A stretch of DNA of 64,000 nt, from contig CM075351.1 in the NCBI GenBank assembly GCA_037693485.1, positions 14,999,001-15,063,000 on the forward strand. The letters are read 5' to 3'. The stretch comes from Kitagawia praeruptora (lineage: Eukaryota; Streptophyta; Magnoliopsida; Apiales; Apiaceae). Positions 11,901-21,530 of the stretch are shown in pieces. Under the pieces are notes generated by a model that was not told the origin of the DNA, ran no database searches, and saw nothing but the letters and a program-made list of their open reading frames with translations. Position 1 is the first letter of the stretch. Each line of letters starts with the position of its first letter. A program made the translations under genes and the position numbers.

Positions 11901-12742
11901 TGATCCAACCGTATGGATGTTAAGATATATATAATTAAATGACATTCCCAAATTTTCAAAAAATAAAAATTGAATTTCGTTTGATAATTTAACGGTCAAC
12001 TAGTATTTTGACTAGTTTGGGAAATAAATTAAAAAATTAAATAAAAATTGGAAAAAATCCAAAATTTAATTTAAAATTCATACACACCAATGTAATTATA
12101 CTCACTATTTATGTGATGAATCTTACCCTACTTTCACTAATTTCCATTTTTTTTATTGTTTCCCCATTTTTAACTAGTTTGTAACATAAATTAAAAATTA
12201 AATTAAAAAGGAAAAATGAAAATTTTTGAACGTAAAATTTGGTGGTATGACTACGTGGAACGTACCCCATTTACAAATATTTTTTCATGATGTGTACAAA
12301 CATTTAAATTTTTAATAACATATTTTCAATTTTTGAAAGTAATAAATTCAACCGAATTTGGTCACATTTAGCTAAATTCGACCAAATATGGTCGAAATTA
12401 AATTAAAACATTTTGATTTTTTTTGGGCGGCAAGTTTCCCGCTTTTCAAAAATTTTGAATTAATTTTTCCCGTTCACCCCAATTGCTAAATTCGACCAAA
12501 AATGGTCGAATTTAATTTTTTCATTGGCGGAAACTTTCCTCCTACTTTTGGCGGAATCTAAATTGCTAAATTCGACCATATTTAGTCGAACAATTGCTAA
12601 ATTCGACCGATTATTTTCGACCGCTCCTAAATTCGACCAGATATGGTCGAAATTAGCCGGCCGGTTAAATTCGACCATATTCAATCGAAATTAGCCGCAG
12701 TCGAAAATTATCGGTCGAAATTATCCTTGTTTTCTTGTAGTG
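8944..12742. mobile_element. CACTA (En/Spm-type) DNA transposon, non-autonomous, 3.8 kb
   Basis: The ends are CACTACAACAAA (8944) and TTTCTTGTAGTG (12742), the CACTA superfamily terminal inverted repeat with one mismatch. The 3-bp target duplication TAT is exact (8941-8943 and 12743-12745). Both subterminal regions (about 8950-9330, 10160-10240 and 12340-12720) are packed with short repeats of aaattcgacc and its complement ggtcgaattt, often back to back as gaccaaatatggtc, as expected for transposase-binding subterminal repeats. No TNPA/TNPD-like reading frame is present, so it depends on an autonomous partner. The interior carries a 175-bp satellite (10480-11975). Confidence 0.95.
10480..11975. 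repeat. satellite-like tandem array, nine copies of about 175 bp
   Basis: The anchor tttctcgatgat occurs at 10492, 10667, 10843, 11018, 11193, 11369, 11544, 11719 and 11893, giving a period of 174-176 bp. Each unit contains ccaaccgtacggatgtcaag, a poly-A/T spacer, ggagatcttagtagaacac and ctagtacccgtaactagtg. Variants recur every third copy (gattcaacc in copies 3 and 6; cccataac just before both), so copies 2-4 and 5-7 form a 526-bp higher-order repeat. Confidence 0.95.
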
Positions 12743-12784
12743 TATGTATACTATACTATATATACTATACTATATATATCGGAT

Positions 12785-12905
12785 ATATATCATTAGTATT
12801 TCAAAATAATTTAATTATATCATTTATATCCTTATCTATACTATCTATCTATACTATACTATATCGGATATATAATTTGTAATTTGGTTAACCCCTATTT
12901 TTTGT
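12785..12905 (+). repeat. direct repeat, right copy (see 8618-8775)
   Basis: Repeats the left flank of the CACTA element (atcattagtatttcaaaat onward, then ttggttaacccctattttttg). The copy lacks the stretch corresponding to about 8695-8735. Confidence 0.7.
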
Positions 12906-13203
12906 TATCTCATCATATTCACAAGCCTATTTTTTGTTATCTCATCATATTCATAAGCGTTAGATCTTCAACTCAAATTAAACATAATCGTTAAATACAA
13001 CAATAGTAAAAATTATTATATATGTCTAAGGTTCGATTCCCGCCAAAAACATAGTAATTTATATTTAATACTAAAAATTATTATATACGTAAGGTTCGAA
13101 TTTTTCCAATAATATATTAAAATTAATAGTTATAATATTATTATACTAAATAATAAACAAATTATAAAAAAATTAAAAGTAACCCATACGGGCTATAAGC
13201 TAG

Positions 13204-13615
13204 TTATATATAACAAGCAAGCAATCTTATCCAAAACTTTGGTCTTTGACAACAATTAGATCGTAAATAGATAGATGAAAACCATTGGATTTAATACTAA
13301 AAAGAGTATTTGGTTCTTATTAGGATTATTATATTTAAATACTAAAAAATGTATTTTAATAATTTTAACCAAATATAAATAGGTTTTATAAATTGAATAG
13401 AATTCTCAATATAAAAATTAGACAACCAAATCAATAAGGACCGTTAGATCGTAAATAGATAGATGAAAATCGTTGGATTAAATATCAAAATGAGTATTTG
13501 GTTCTTATTAGGATTATTATATTTAAATACTGAAAAATGTAATCTAATCATTTAAACAAATATAAATAGGTTTTTTAAATTGAATAGAATTTTCAATATA
13601 AAAATTCGTATATTT
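13204..13615. repeat. tandem duplication of about 188 bp
   Basis: The block starting ttagatcgtaaatagatag at 13256 is repeated from 13444 (188 bases later) with few changes, including agtatttggttcttattagg and tataaataggtttt. The bases just before it (aagcaagcaatcttatccaa) resemble those at 29460 and 31645, which also lie beside Helitron ends, so this may be a truncated Helitron. Confidence 0.75.
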
Positions 13616-13677
13616 TTTTTGTCTTCAGTTCGGGTAATTGCAATTAATTAAATGAATTAGAGGTGCATTTTTTGTGT

Positions 13678-14164
13678 GACATACGTGTACTGTATACGCA
13701 TGCATGGTGCGTGGGTAAAAAGGGCGGAGATTGCCGTCTATTGATATTTTGGGCATGTGGAATTAAATGGTGGGTATTTTGATTTTTCATTCAATTTTAA
13801 ACATATTTTATAAAAATGAGAAAAATAGTTTTTCATGCTAAAATAATTATTTTTAAATATTGTAAATAAATTATAGAAAAAATGATGTTCTATAAAAACC
13901 ACATCTGTACAACAGATAAACATGAATGATTAATTAAGTGCATACCTAAATTTTATATTAATTTTACGTTCTAAATCTAAACAAAATTATGATTTAAACC
14001 TGACCAAACATAATTCAGTTGAACAAATAAATATTTCTTACACGTTTTTCTTGCATTAAATTTCTACTTATATGGATATATTAATTGTAATAGATTTTTC
14101 AGCTAAAAAGCTGGTAGCATTATATTAATTAATTGTAATTATGTAACTATTCACCAAGTCTTCC
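13678..14164 (+). repeat. second copy of the defensin-gene upstream region, without a gene
   Basis: From about 13680 (gacatacgtgtactgtatac) to 14164 (attcaccaagtctt) this matches 14627-14956 joined to 17324-17524, the upstream region of the defensin-like gene. Here the sequence runs unbroken through tatattaattttacg, where the other copy carries a Helitron. After the last shared bases the copies diverge: this one continues cccgttgatcac, the other tcacctataaatatg (TATA box). So this copy is a promoter fragment with no downstream gene. Confidence 0.88.
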
Positions 14165-14626
14165 CGTTGATCACATTCCTGCAATCTCCACCCAAACTGA
14201 GAACATCATACGAAGCCCAGGGCTCCCTCTCCCTTTCCCCTTGTTTTAGTATTGATTTCCAGCCCCGTAGGGACGTACATAGACCAATCGGAAAATGGGA
14301 TGGAAAACGAGGTTGTATTTTGGGGCTTTAAAATCTGGAGAAATAATCAAAAATCGAATGGTATAGGCTTATAGAGGGGAAAAAGACGATTATTTTGATG
14401 TATGTTATGGTATTGAAAGAAGCTTGGATGGTATTGAACAAAGGTTTGCCAGAATTTTGCAAAAAATCGCCTCAAAGCTGTCTCTCTCTCGTCTTTGGTG
14501 AAGATGATGAACAGTACTCGAGATACGCATCTCTCGATGCGTATCCATAGCCACGCATCCTCAACATGCGTATCTCGGATACGCATGTGGCAGCTGACTT
14601 TCATTTTCTGAAAACCACGCATGTGT
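14165..14626. other. intergenic spacer with an ACGCAT/ATGCGT cluster
   Basis: No gene. Between about 14520 and 14670 at least eight copies of acgcat or its complement atgcgt occur in alternating orientation, several able to pair (gatacgcatc with gatgcgtatc). A 133-residue minus-strand frame over this stretch (14347-14748) looks composition-driven. Confidence 0.6.
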
Positions 14627-14956
14627 GACATGCGTGTACTGTATACACATGTGAGACATGCGTGGTCCGTGGCTAAAAAGGGCGGAGATTGCCGCCTATA
14701 GGTATTTTGGGCATGTGGAATTAAATAGTTAGTATTTTGATTTTTCACCCAATTTTAAACATATTTTATAAAATTGAGAAAATTAGTTTTTCATGCTAAA
14801 ATAATTATTTTTAAATATTATAAATTATAGAAAAAATGATGTTCTATAAAAATCATTATGTTTTATAACTTATAAAAATAAACTTAGCGTAAACCACATC
14901 TGTACAACTGATAAATATGAATGATTAATTAAGTGCATACTTAAATTTTATATTAA

Positions 14957-17323
14957 CTAGCTTAAAACCCGTGCGATGCACGGATTTTTTTAATATTATA
15001 TGAATTTTTCCATTAATTTGAATTAATATTTTTAAACCATGAATTTTGTAAGTTTAAATTTTAAATGAAATGATGATCATAATTATTTAAATGTTATCCG
15101 TGATATTTTTAGAAAATGAGTGATTTTAGTTAGAAAATATAGAAAATGTGATAGATTTTAGTTGAAAAAGTTAATATGTTAATTATTAGTAATTATAAAA
15201 TTATTATTTCATTTTTATTAAATAGAATGCTCGTGATATAATTGGAAAAAGAGAGGACTTGGTTAGAGACAATTAAAAAGGTAACATGTTTTAAGTGAAA
15301 AGGTAATTGATTAGTTTATAGTAATTATAATTTAACTATGTTATTTTACTTAATAAAATTGCTCGTAATGTTTTTAGAAAAGTAAAAATTAATGTTGCCT
15401 GTGATATTTCTAGAAAAAGAGGGATTTTAGTTTGAAGATATAGATTATATGATACATTTTAACAGAAAAAGGTAACCGGTTAATTATTAGTATTATAATA
15501 TAATTATTTTATTTTATTAAATAATATCATCCGTGATATAATTGGAAAAAGAGATATTTTAGTTTGAAAGATAGGAAAGTTTTAGTTTGAAAAAATATAA
15601 AAGGTAACGTGAAAATTAAATGGTAATTGATTAGTTTATAGTAATTATAATTTAATTGTTAATAAAATTGCTCATGATGTTTTTAGAAAATGAGAAATTA
15701 ATGTTAACAAACATTTTAGTTAGAGAAATGAAAAAAGGTAACGTGTTTTGGCTGACAAAGTTAATTGATTAGATTGTAGGATAAATATAAATTGATAAGT
15801 AAGGGTAAATAAGTAAAATCAACAGGTACCATATCGACCAACCAAACTTTTAGTGTTTTGGCTTTTATATAATGATGCACAGATTTTTTTTATTTTAATA
15901 TTATATGAATTTTTTCATTTATTTAAAAACATGAATTTTGGAGGCTTACATTTTTATATGGGATAATTTGATAATAATTATATAAATGTTATCCGTGATA
16001 TTTCTAGAATTGGAGGGATTTTAGTTAGAAAATATAAAATGATGATAGGTTTTAATTGAAAAAAGGTAATCGGTTAATTATTGGTAATTACAAAATTATT
16101 ATTTTATTGTATTAAATAGAATGCACGTGATATGATTAGAAAAAGATAGGATATAGTTAGAGAAAATTAAAAAGGCAACATGTTCTAGGTGAAAATTGAT
16201 TAGTTCATAGTAATTATAATTTAATTATCTTATTTTAATAAATATAATTTCACGTAATATTTTTATAAAAGGAGAAACTAATATTGTCGTGATATTTCTA
16301 TTAAAAGAAGGATTTTAGTTAAAAAAAATATACAAAAGATGATACGTTTTATCTGAAAAGGGTAATCGGTTAATTATTAATATTAAAATATTATTAGTTT
16401 ATTTTATTTAATAGAGTCGCCCTTGATATAATTGGAAAAAGAGATATTTTAGTTAGAGAAAATAGAAAGGTAAAGTGAAAATTAAAAAGATGACATGATT
16501 TATGTGAAAAAGGTAATTGATTAGCTTATATAATTATAATTTAATTATGTCATTTTACTAAATAAATTGCTAATAGTTTTTAGAAAATAAGAAATTATTG
16601 TTGCCCGTGATATTTTTAGAAGAAGAAAAAAGAAATTTAATTAGAAAAATAGAAAAGATGACACGTTTTAGCGGAAAAGGTAATCGATTAATTATTAGTA
16701 TTAAAATATTATTATTTTAATTTTATAAATAGAAACATCCGTGATATAATTGGAAAAAGAGAGGTTATAGTAAGAGAAAAGAAAAAAGGTAGCTGAAAAA
16801 GGTAACCGTCCATGATATAATTGGAAAAAGAGAGATGTTAGTTAGAGAAAAAAGAAAAGGTAACGTGTTTTGGGTGAAAAGGGTAATTGATTAGTTAATA
16901 GTAATTATAATATAGTTATGTTATTTTATTAAACAAATCTGCTTGTACTATTTTAAAAAAAGGGAAATTTTATTTAAATAAAATGTGAAAGATATTCTAT
17001 TTTACTTGAAAAAGGAAATTATTTAGTTATTGAAAAATAGAAAAGGTAATATGTTTAACCTGAAAAAGGAAATTGATTAATAAAGGATAAATTTTAGTTA
17101 GATAAAATATATAAGGATATTGTATTTTACCTGAAAAAGGAAATTATTTAGTTCTTGAAAAATAGAAAAGATAATATGTTTAACCTCAAGAAAGAAATTG
17201 ATTAGTTAGTAGATCTATAATTGAGTAAGGGTAAATAAGTAAAATCAATAGGTACCGTACCGACCGACCGACCGACCAACCAACCAAACTTTTAATGTTT
17301 CGGCTTTTATATAATAGTATAGA
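14957..17323 (-). mobile_element. Helitron, non-autonomous, 2367 bp, with exact boundaries
   Basis: On the minus strand it begins TCTATACTATTATA (at 17323) after A. It ends with a hairpin (CCGTGC-ATC-GCACGG), then ttttaagCTAG (at 14957), followed by T. The paralogous copy at 13678-14164 reads straight through tatattaa|ttttacg, so insertion between A and T without target duplication is directly visible. The interior is AT-rich, non-coding and built of recurring degenerate modules (gtgatatttctagaaaaagag, aaggtaatcggttaattatta, taattataatttaattatg), each seen four to six times. No Rep/helicase frame is present. Its 5' end lies about 207 bases upstream of the TATA box of the defensin-like gene. 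Confidence 0.95.
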
Positions 17324-17663
17324 TTTTACGTTCTAAATCTAAACAAATTTATGATTTAAACCTGACCAAACATAATTCAGTTGAACAAATAAATTTTTCT
17401 TACACGTTTTTCTTGCATTTAATTTCTACTTATATGGATATATTAATTGTAATAGATTTTTCAGCTAAAAAGCTGGTAGCATTATATTAATTAATTGTAA
17501 TTATGTAACTATTCACCAAGTCTTTCACCTATAAATATGTTCACAATGTATGTTATTTTACCAAGTGTTATCAGTTTATTCATCAGACATTTCAATATTT
17601 CATATTCCCTTGCATACTTGTTTTTTCAAAAAAATATTCCCTTGCATACTTCATCTTGCTCCC
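17324..17663 (+). promoter_or_regulatory. proximal promoter and 5' UTR of the defensin-like gene
   Basis: A TATA box, tataaata, lies at 17530-17537, about 127 bases before the ATG, which leaves room for a roughly 95-base leader. Bases 17324-17524 are duplicated at 13965-14164. Everything upstream of 17324 is now Helitron sequence. Confidence 0.7.
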
Positions 17664-18008
17664 ATGGATAAATTGTTCTACTTTTTTCTAGTAGTTGCTT
17701 TTCTCACTTTCTCAGGTAATTTTCTTAAATATCTTCTTACTTTGAAGTACTGACTCGCAAGATAGAAATATTCGTAAAATATGACAATCATTGTTATTTG
17801 TATGTATGCAGGTATCACGCTTAACGTTAATGCCCAGAAAACATGCATGAAAACATTGGACCCTAATGGTTGTGTGCTCGCAAAATGCAGACAACAATGT
17901 ATAACACAATATAACGGACATGGAATGTGCATTGCCAAATCAGGCGGCCAATCATATATATGCAAATGTATCTATCCTTGTGAATCAGACGAGCTTTCAC
18001 CATTGTAA
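17664..18008 (+). CDS. defensin-like (cysteine-rich) secreted peptide, two exons
   Basis: Exon 1 is 17664-17715 and ends CTCAG|GTAATT. The intron runs 17716-17811 and ends TATGCAG. Exon 2 is 17812-18008 (TAA). The intron splits one Gly codon, giving an 82-residue precursor. Residues 1-20 or so form a hydrophobic signal peptide (MDKLFYFFLVVAFLTFSG). The mature part has eight Cys with spacing C-x8-C-x4-C-x3-C-x9-C-x10-C-x-C-x3-C; the Cx3C and CxC steps are the cysteine-stabilised alpha-beta pattern of plant DEFL peptides. An intron after the signal peptide is typical of the family. Such peptides are secreted and act in defence or cell signalling; which applies here cannot be told. It stands alone, with no neighbouring paralogue except the duplicated promoter piece at 13.7 kb. 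Confidence 0.88.
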
Positions 18009-18075
18009 ATTACGTATATAATTTCTTGGATGATAAAATTTATTACATGTAATGTTATAAGTATGAGATTTCAAT

Positions 18076-18081
18076 AATAAA
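18076..18081 (+). terminator. polyadenylation signal of the defensin-like gene
   Basis: AATAAA lies 68 bases after the stop codon at 18008 and is followed by a T-rich stretch. Confidence 0.6.
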
Positions 18082-18319
18082 AGTTTTGCCATTCATTTAT
18101 TCACCGGATTGTCTGTTTCTTGTTTACATAAATGGTTTCAGTATTGTGCTATACAATGTTTTTTTGTTTTTTAAATTAAATACATGAAAATTGCGTGATT
18201 TGAATGTAGTGAGTAAAATTTGTACTATACGAACAATTAACACGAAATTTAAGATTAAGATTTCATTGATTTTAGGATAAAGATCAAGAACCAAAATTGG
18301 CCTCTTGGTCAAGCGGTAT

Positions 18320-18583
18320 CAACCTCGCTCCTCAATGAGATGTGACCCTCTTCACGGACTATGGAGCCGATGAGCGCATTCTGTGGTAGTTTTTTAACGG
18401 GATGTCAGGATGTTTAATTTCAAACTTGTCCCAAGGACATTGAGTGGAATTAGGATTTTGGTACCAAGGGGACATCATCATGGGGGAGCCTTCACCGCTT
18501 AAACGGGCCGTGTCATAAGTAGAAATGCTGCTTTTTGGTTGTGAGAAATCAATACTAAGATCGTCCCTCATTCCGGTTTTCAT
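18320..18583 (-). pseudogene. N-terminal scrap of a WD40-repeat protein gene
   Basis: From the Met at 18583 the minus strand reads MKTGMRDDLSIDFSQPKSS, then GEGSPMMMSPW and a Trp-Asp-Lys-Phe segment, and stops near 18359. In another frame the sequence continues GSIVREEGHISL. This combination (short Ser/Pro-rich head, then GSIVREEGHIYSLA leading to the first WD repeat) is what I recall from plant JINGUBANG-type WD40 proteins. The first WD repeats are absent and a frameshift separates the two parts, so it is a gene fragment. The assignment is from memory of the family and is tentative. Confidence 0.4.
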
Positions 18584-19170
18584 AGTAAGGTTAGGAATTA
18601 GGATCAGAATCCATCATGTTGCTTGATTTCGAATGCATGCTAGTCATGTCTTGACGCAGCACGGAAGCCAAGGAGAAGCAAGCGCTAATCCTTACAAGGA
18701 CTCTTACACGAGAAATTCTTGATAAACCTTGAATCCACAAGGCGGTCCTTGAATCCACAAGGAGTTTCTTGAATCCACAAGAAAGAAGAGAAAAATCTCT
18801 AGGGTTTTAATTTCAATAAAAAGATTCCTCGTCTATTACATCATTAAATAGTTTATATAGGGATGTAAAACCCTAAAGCAAAATAAAAACAAATTCTAAT
18901 TAAAATTAAATACTAATTAAAATAAGCGTGATCATGCAGCTTTAGGCGTGAGCATGCACAATCTCCCCAAGATCTCACTAAAAGTCTCTGCCAATATTTT
19001 CCAATTTGGCATGATCATGTCAACCAACGGCGTGTTCATGTCAACCAAGCAGCGTGCTTATACCTTTATTTTGCTATTATCTCCTCGCGAGTCATGAACC
19101 TCGATTAACACTAAAAATCCTCCTACATCAGTCTCTTTCACTTCAAAAGAACTCGACCTCGAGTTCTCAT

Positions 19171-19452
19171 CTAAAATAAAAGAGGAACAACGTTTGATTG
19201 ATGTTTATCTCTCCATGGTGGTTTCTTTATAGGCAAACATGTTGTTGGAACTTTGTACCTGAAATCTTCGACAAGATCAACATTTTGCAATGACAACACT
19301 TGAATTAACCCAACGATATCTTGATTAATCATTGTCAATCCAGAATTTGAATATCCTTCAGCAAATTTAAAATCTTTTGTTGTACCAATAGATATCGCAC
19401 ATCCATATAATGACCTCAAGACACCATTTTCTTCCAACGGATACAAAACATA
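19171..19452 (-). pseudogene. duplicated C-terminal piece of the gypsy protease-region frame
   Basis: Encodes nearly the same C-terminal roughly 95 residues as 19970-20250 (YPLEENGVLRSL.GCAIS onward to the same stop), differing at a few residues. Its upstream end runs into the extra LTR copy at 19452, so the N-terminal part of this frame is LTR sequence read by chance. Confidence 0.85.
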
Positions 19453-19969
19453 ACGCAGCACGGAAGCCAAGGAGAAGCAAGCGCTAATCCTTACAAGGAC
19501 TCTTACACGAGAAATCCTTGATAAACCTTGAATCCACAAGGCGGTCCTTGAATCCACAAGGAGTTTCTTGAATCCACAAGAAAGAAGAGAAAAATCTCTA
19601 GGGTTTTAATTTCAATAAAAAGATTCCTCGTCTATTACATCATTAGATAGTTTATATAAGGATGTAAAACCCTAAAGCAAAATAAAAACAAATTCTAATT
19701 AAAACTAAATACTAATTAAAATAAGCGTGATAATACAGCTTTAGGCGTGAGCATGCACAATCTCCCCAAGCTCTCAATAAAAGTGTCTGCCAATATTTTC
19801 CAATTTGGCATGATCATGTCAACCAACGGCGTGTTCATGTCAACCAAGCAGCGTGCTCATACCTTTATTTTGCTATTATCTTCTCGCGAGTCATGAACCT
19901 CGATTAACACTGAAAATCCTCCTACATCAGTCTCTTTCACTTCAAAAGTACTCGACCCCGAGTTCTCAT

Positions 19970-20989
19970 CTAAAATAAAAGAGGAACAACGTTTGATTGA
20001 TGTTTATCTCTCCATGGTGGTTTCTTTATAGGCAAACATGTTGTTGGAACTTTGTACCTGAAATCTTCAACAAGATCAACATTTTGCAATGACAACACTT
20101 GAATTAACCCAACGATATCTTGATTAATCATTGTCAATCCAGAAATTGAATATCCTTCAGCAACTTTAAAATCTTTTGTTGTACCAATAGATATCGCACA
20201 TCCATTTAATGACCTCAAGACACCATTTTCTTCCAACGGATACAAAACATAGTTCCCATCAATATTTATGAAGTCAACTGTTTTCTCCCTACTTTTGTGA
20301 CATATATTCAAATCAAACTGATATGGTCTACCCAGTACTAACTCGCATGCATCAACATCAAAATTATCAAAAGCTGTGATGTCCTTGTAGTTCACACTAA
20401 CTATGTCAATCACATAATTTTCACTTGCATTAGCACCAATCAAGGGGTTATTCCAAACAACATTAGATGGTGCTACATAAATTTGTAAAGGCAACTTGAT
20501 TTCACTAAACATCTCCCATAAATTAAAATTCTCATGATATTCAACACCTACCACAATCCCAACAGTTTGAGGACTCACCTTGCATAACGACTGAACCAAG
20601 ATATGATGTTGCGAATCATCTAGCAATCTATAAGTGTCCATGGATAAAGTTAGCTCACCTTTAACATAATGTTCATCGTTGCTATCATTCTCATATTTAT
20701 ATACCTCCTCAAGTTTTCCTTTGTTTTGTTCTTGTACATCATCCTCCTCGTCTTCTTGTTTGACCATGTCAAATCTATCACAATTAGCAGACATACAGTT
20801 TTCAAAACCCACAATTGCACACCCATTTTCGACTATCTCCACTCCTTTCAAATTTTCGACATTAGCAAAGTCTAACATTTTTTGATCTCCATTACCCAAC
20901 GAGCTACCCAATTTTAGTTGAGGACTTTTATCGAACACCTTATTGACACTATCGAGTTCATAGTAATTAACCATATCATCGTCTTGCAT
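19970..20989 (-). CDS. gypsy gag-protease remnant protein, 339 aa
   Basis: An open frame from Met at 20989 to a stop at 19970. The middle has an Asp/Glu-rich stretch, and near residues 210-240 it reads ACELVLGRPYQFD followed by NICHKSREKTVDF. That matches the end of Ty3-gypsy retropepsins (ILGRPWxYD..xxHDGxxNTY). The DTG/DSG active-site motif itself is not evident, so catalysis is doubtful. Upstream, in the same orientation, the gag signature lies in the adjoining stretch up to a TGA just before this Met. Expression as a protein is not certain; it is a transposon relic that has kept a long frame. Confidence 0.7.
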   Translation of the reverse strand: MQDDDMVNYYELDSVNKVFDKSPQLKLGSSLGNGDQKMLDFANVENLKGVEIVENGCAIVGFENCMSANCDRFDMVKQEDEEDDVQEQNKGKLEEVYKYENDSNDEHYVKGELTLSMDTYRLLDDSQHHILVQSLCKVSPQTVGIVVGVEYHENFNLWEMFSEIKLPLQIYVAPSNVVWNNPLIGANASENYVIDIVSVNYKDITAFDNFDVDACELVLGRPYQFDLNICHKSREKTVDFINIDGNYVLYPLEENGVLRSLNGCAISIGTTKDFKVAEGYSISGLTMINQDIVGLIQVLSLQNVDLVEDFRYKVPTTCLPIKKPPWRDKHQSNVVPLLF

Positions 20990-21530
20990 TCACTTTGTAT
21001 GCATCTTAGACTCATAGTCCTCTGGTAAAAACCTCTCAAACATCAATCGTCTCATTCGTCGCCATGTTCTGATCGGTTCTTTCCTTTGCCTCTTTCTTTG
21101 CAAAATCAACTTATCCCACCAAGCCGCAACAGTACTCTTTAACTTGATAGATAACCATCTTCACTTGCTTACTCTCAGGAATACCCATAACATCAAAGTA
21201 ACGATCAACATCAATATGCCAATTCAGAAATTCATCAACTCCAAGAGACCCTTAGAACAATGGTATATTAGCCTTTATAATATCTTTGTCATGGAGTTGA
21301 TCACCCATAATCACCTTCGAGCCACAATACTCACCGACATAATATTTCCTGCCTCGAGGGACTCGATTATGATATTCTATTTCATTTTTACGTTGTTTAT
21401 TATAGATATCCACTTGGTTCGACAACGTATCCATTCGATCTGTGAAAACCTTTAGAGCCGCGGAAAAAGCGACGTAATCTCTACAAGATCTTCTTTAGTA
21501 ATTGGTTCGTCTCCCATAATGAATCAATAG
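20990..21530 (-). pseudogene. gypsy gag remnant
   Basis: On the minus strand, 21117-20993 reads AAWWDKLILQRKRQ, then PIRTWRRMRRLM and FERFLPEDYES. This is the diagnostic C-terminal half of plant Ty3-gypsy gag (PF03732 type). An in-frame TGA follows just before the Met at 20989. Further upstream, separated by frameshifts, come LGVDEFLNWHIDVDRYF and RMDTLSNQVD, the usual order in gypsy gag. The gag frame is broken in at least three places. Confidence 0.85.

Larger units (their letters stand above)
8712..13203 (+). mobile_element. candidate Helitron, split by a CACTA element
   Basis: The right end, acccatacgggctataagctag at about 13182-13203, has the Helitron 3' signature: a short GC-rich near-palindrome followed by CTAG, then T. 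The left end is proposed at tctatactatatt (8712), preceded by A, which matches the TC start and A|T target rule and resembles the 5' ends of the Helitrons at 17323 and 53245. Removing the nested CACTA leaves about 0.69 kb, a normal size for a non-autonomous Helitron. No Rep/helicase is encoded. The 3' end is more certain than the 5' end, because TC-start-like sequences also occur near 8690 and 12840. Confidence 0.5.

Noticed and set aside
17678..17965. Minus-strand frames of 69-95 codons over the defensin-like gene
   Set aside because: Shadow of the plus-strand gene, which has a signal peptide, eight cysteines and a proper intron.
18295..18365. Possible tRNA (ggtcaagcggta motif)
   Set aside because: No matching acceptor stem, anticodon arm or T arm can be folded. 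The bases are better explained as the broken WD40 gene fragment read on the other strand.
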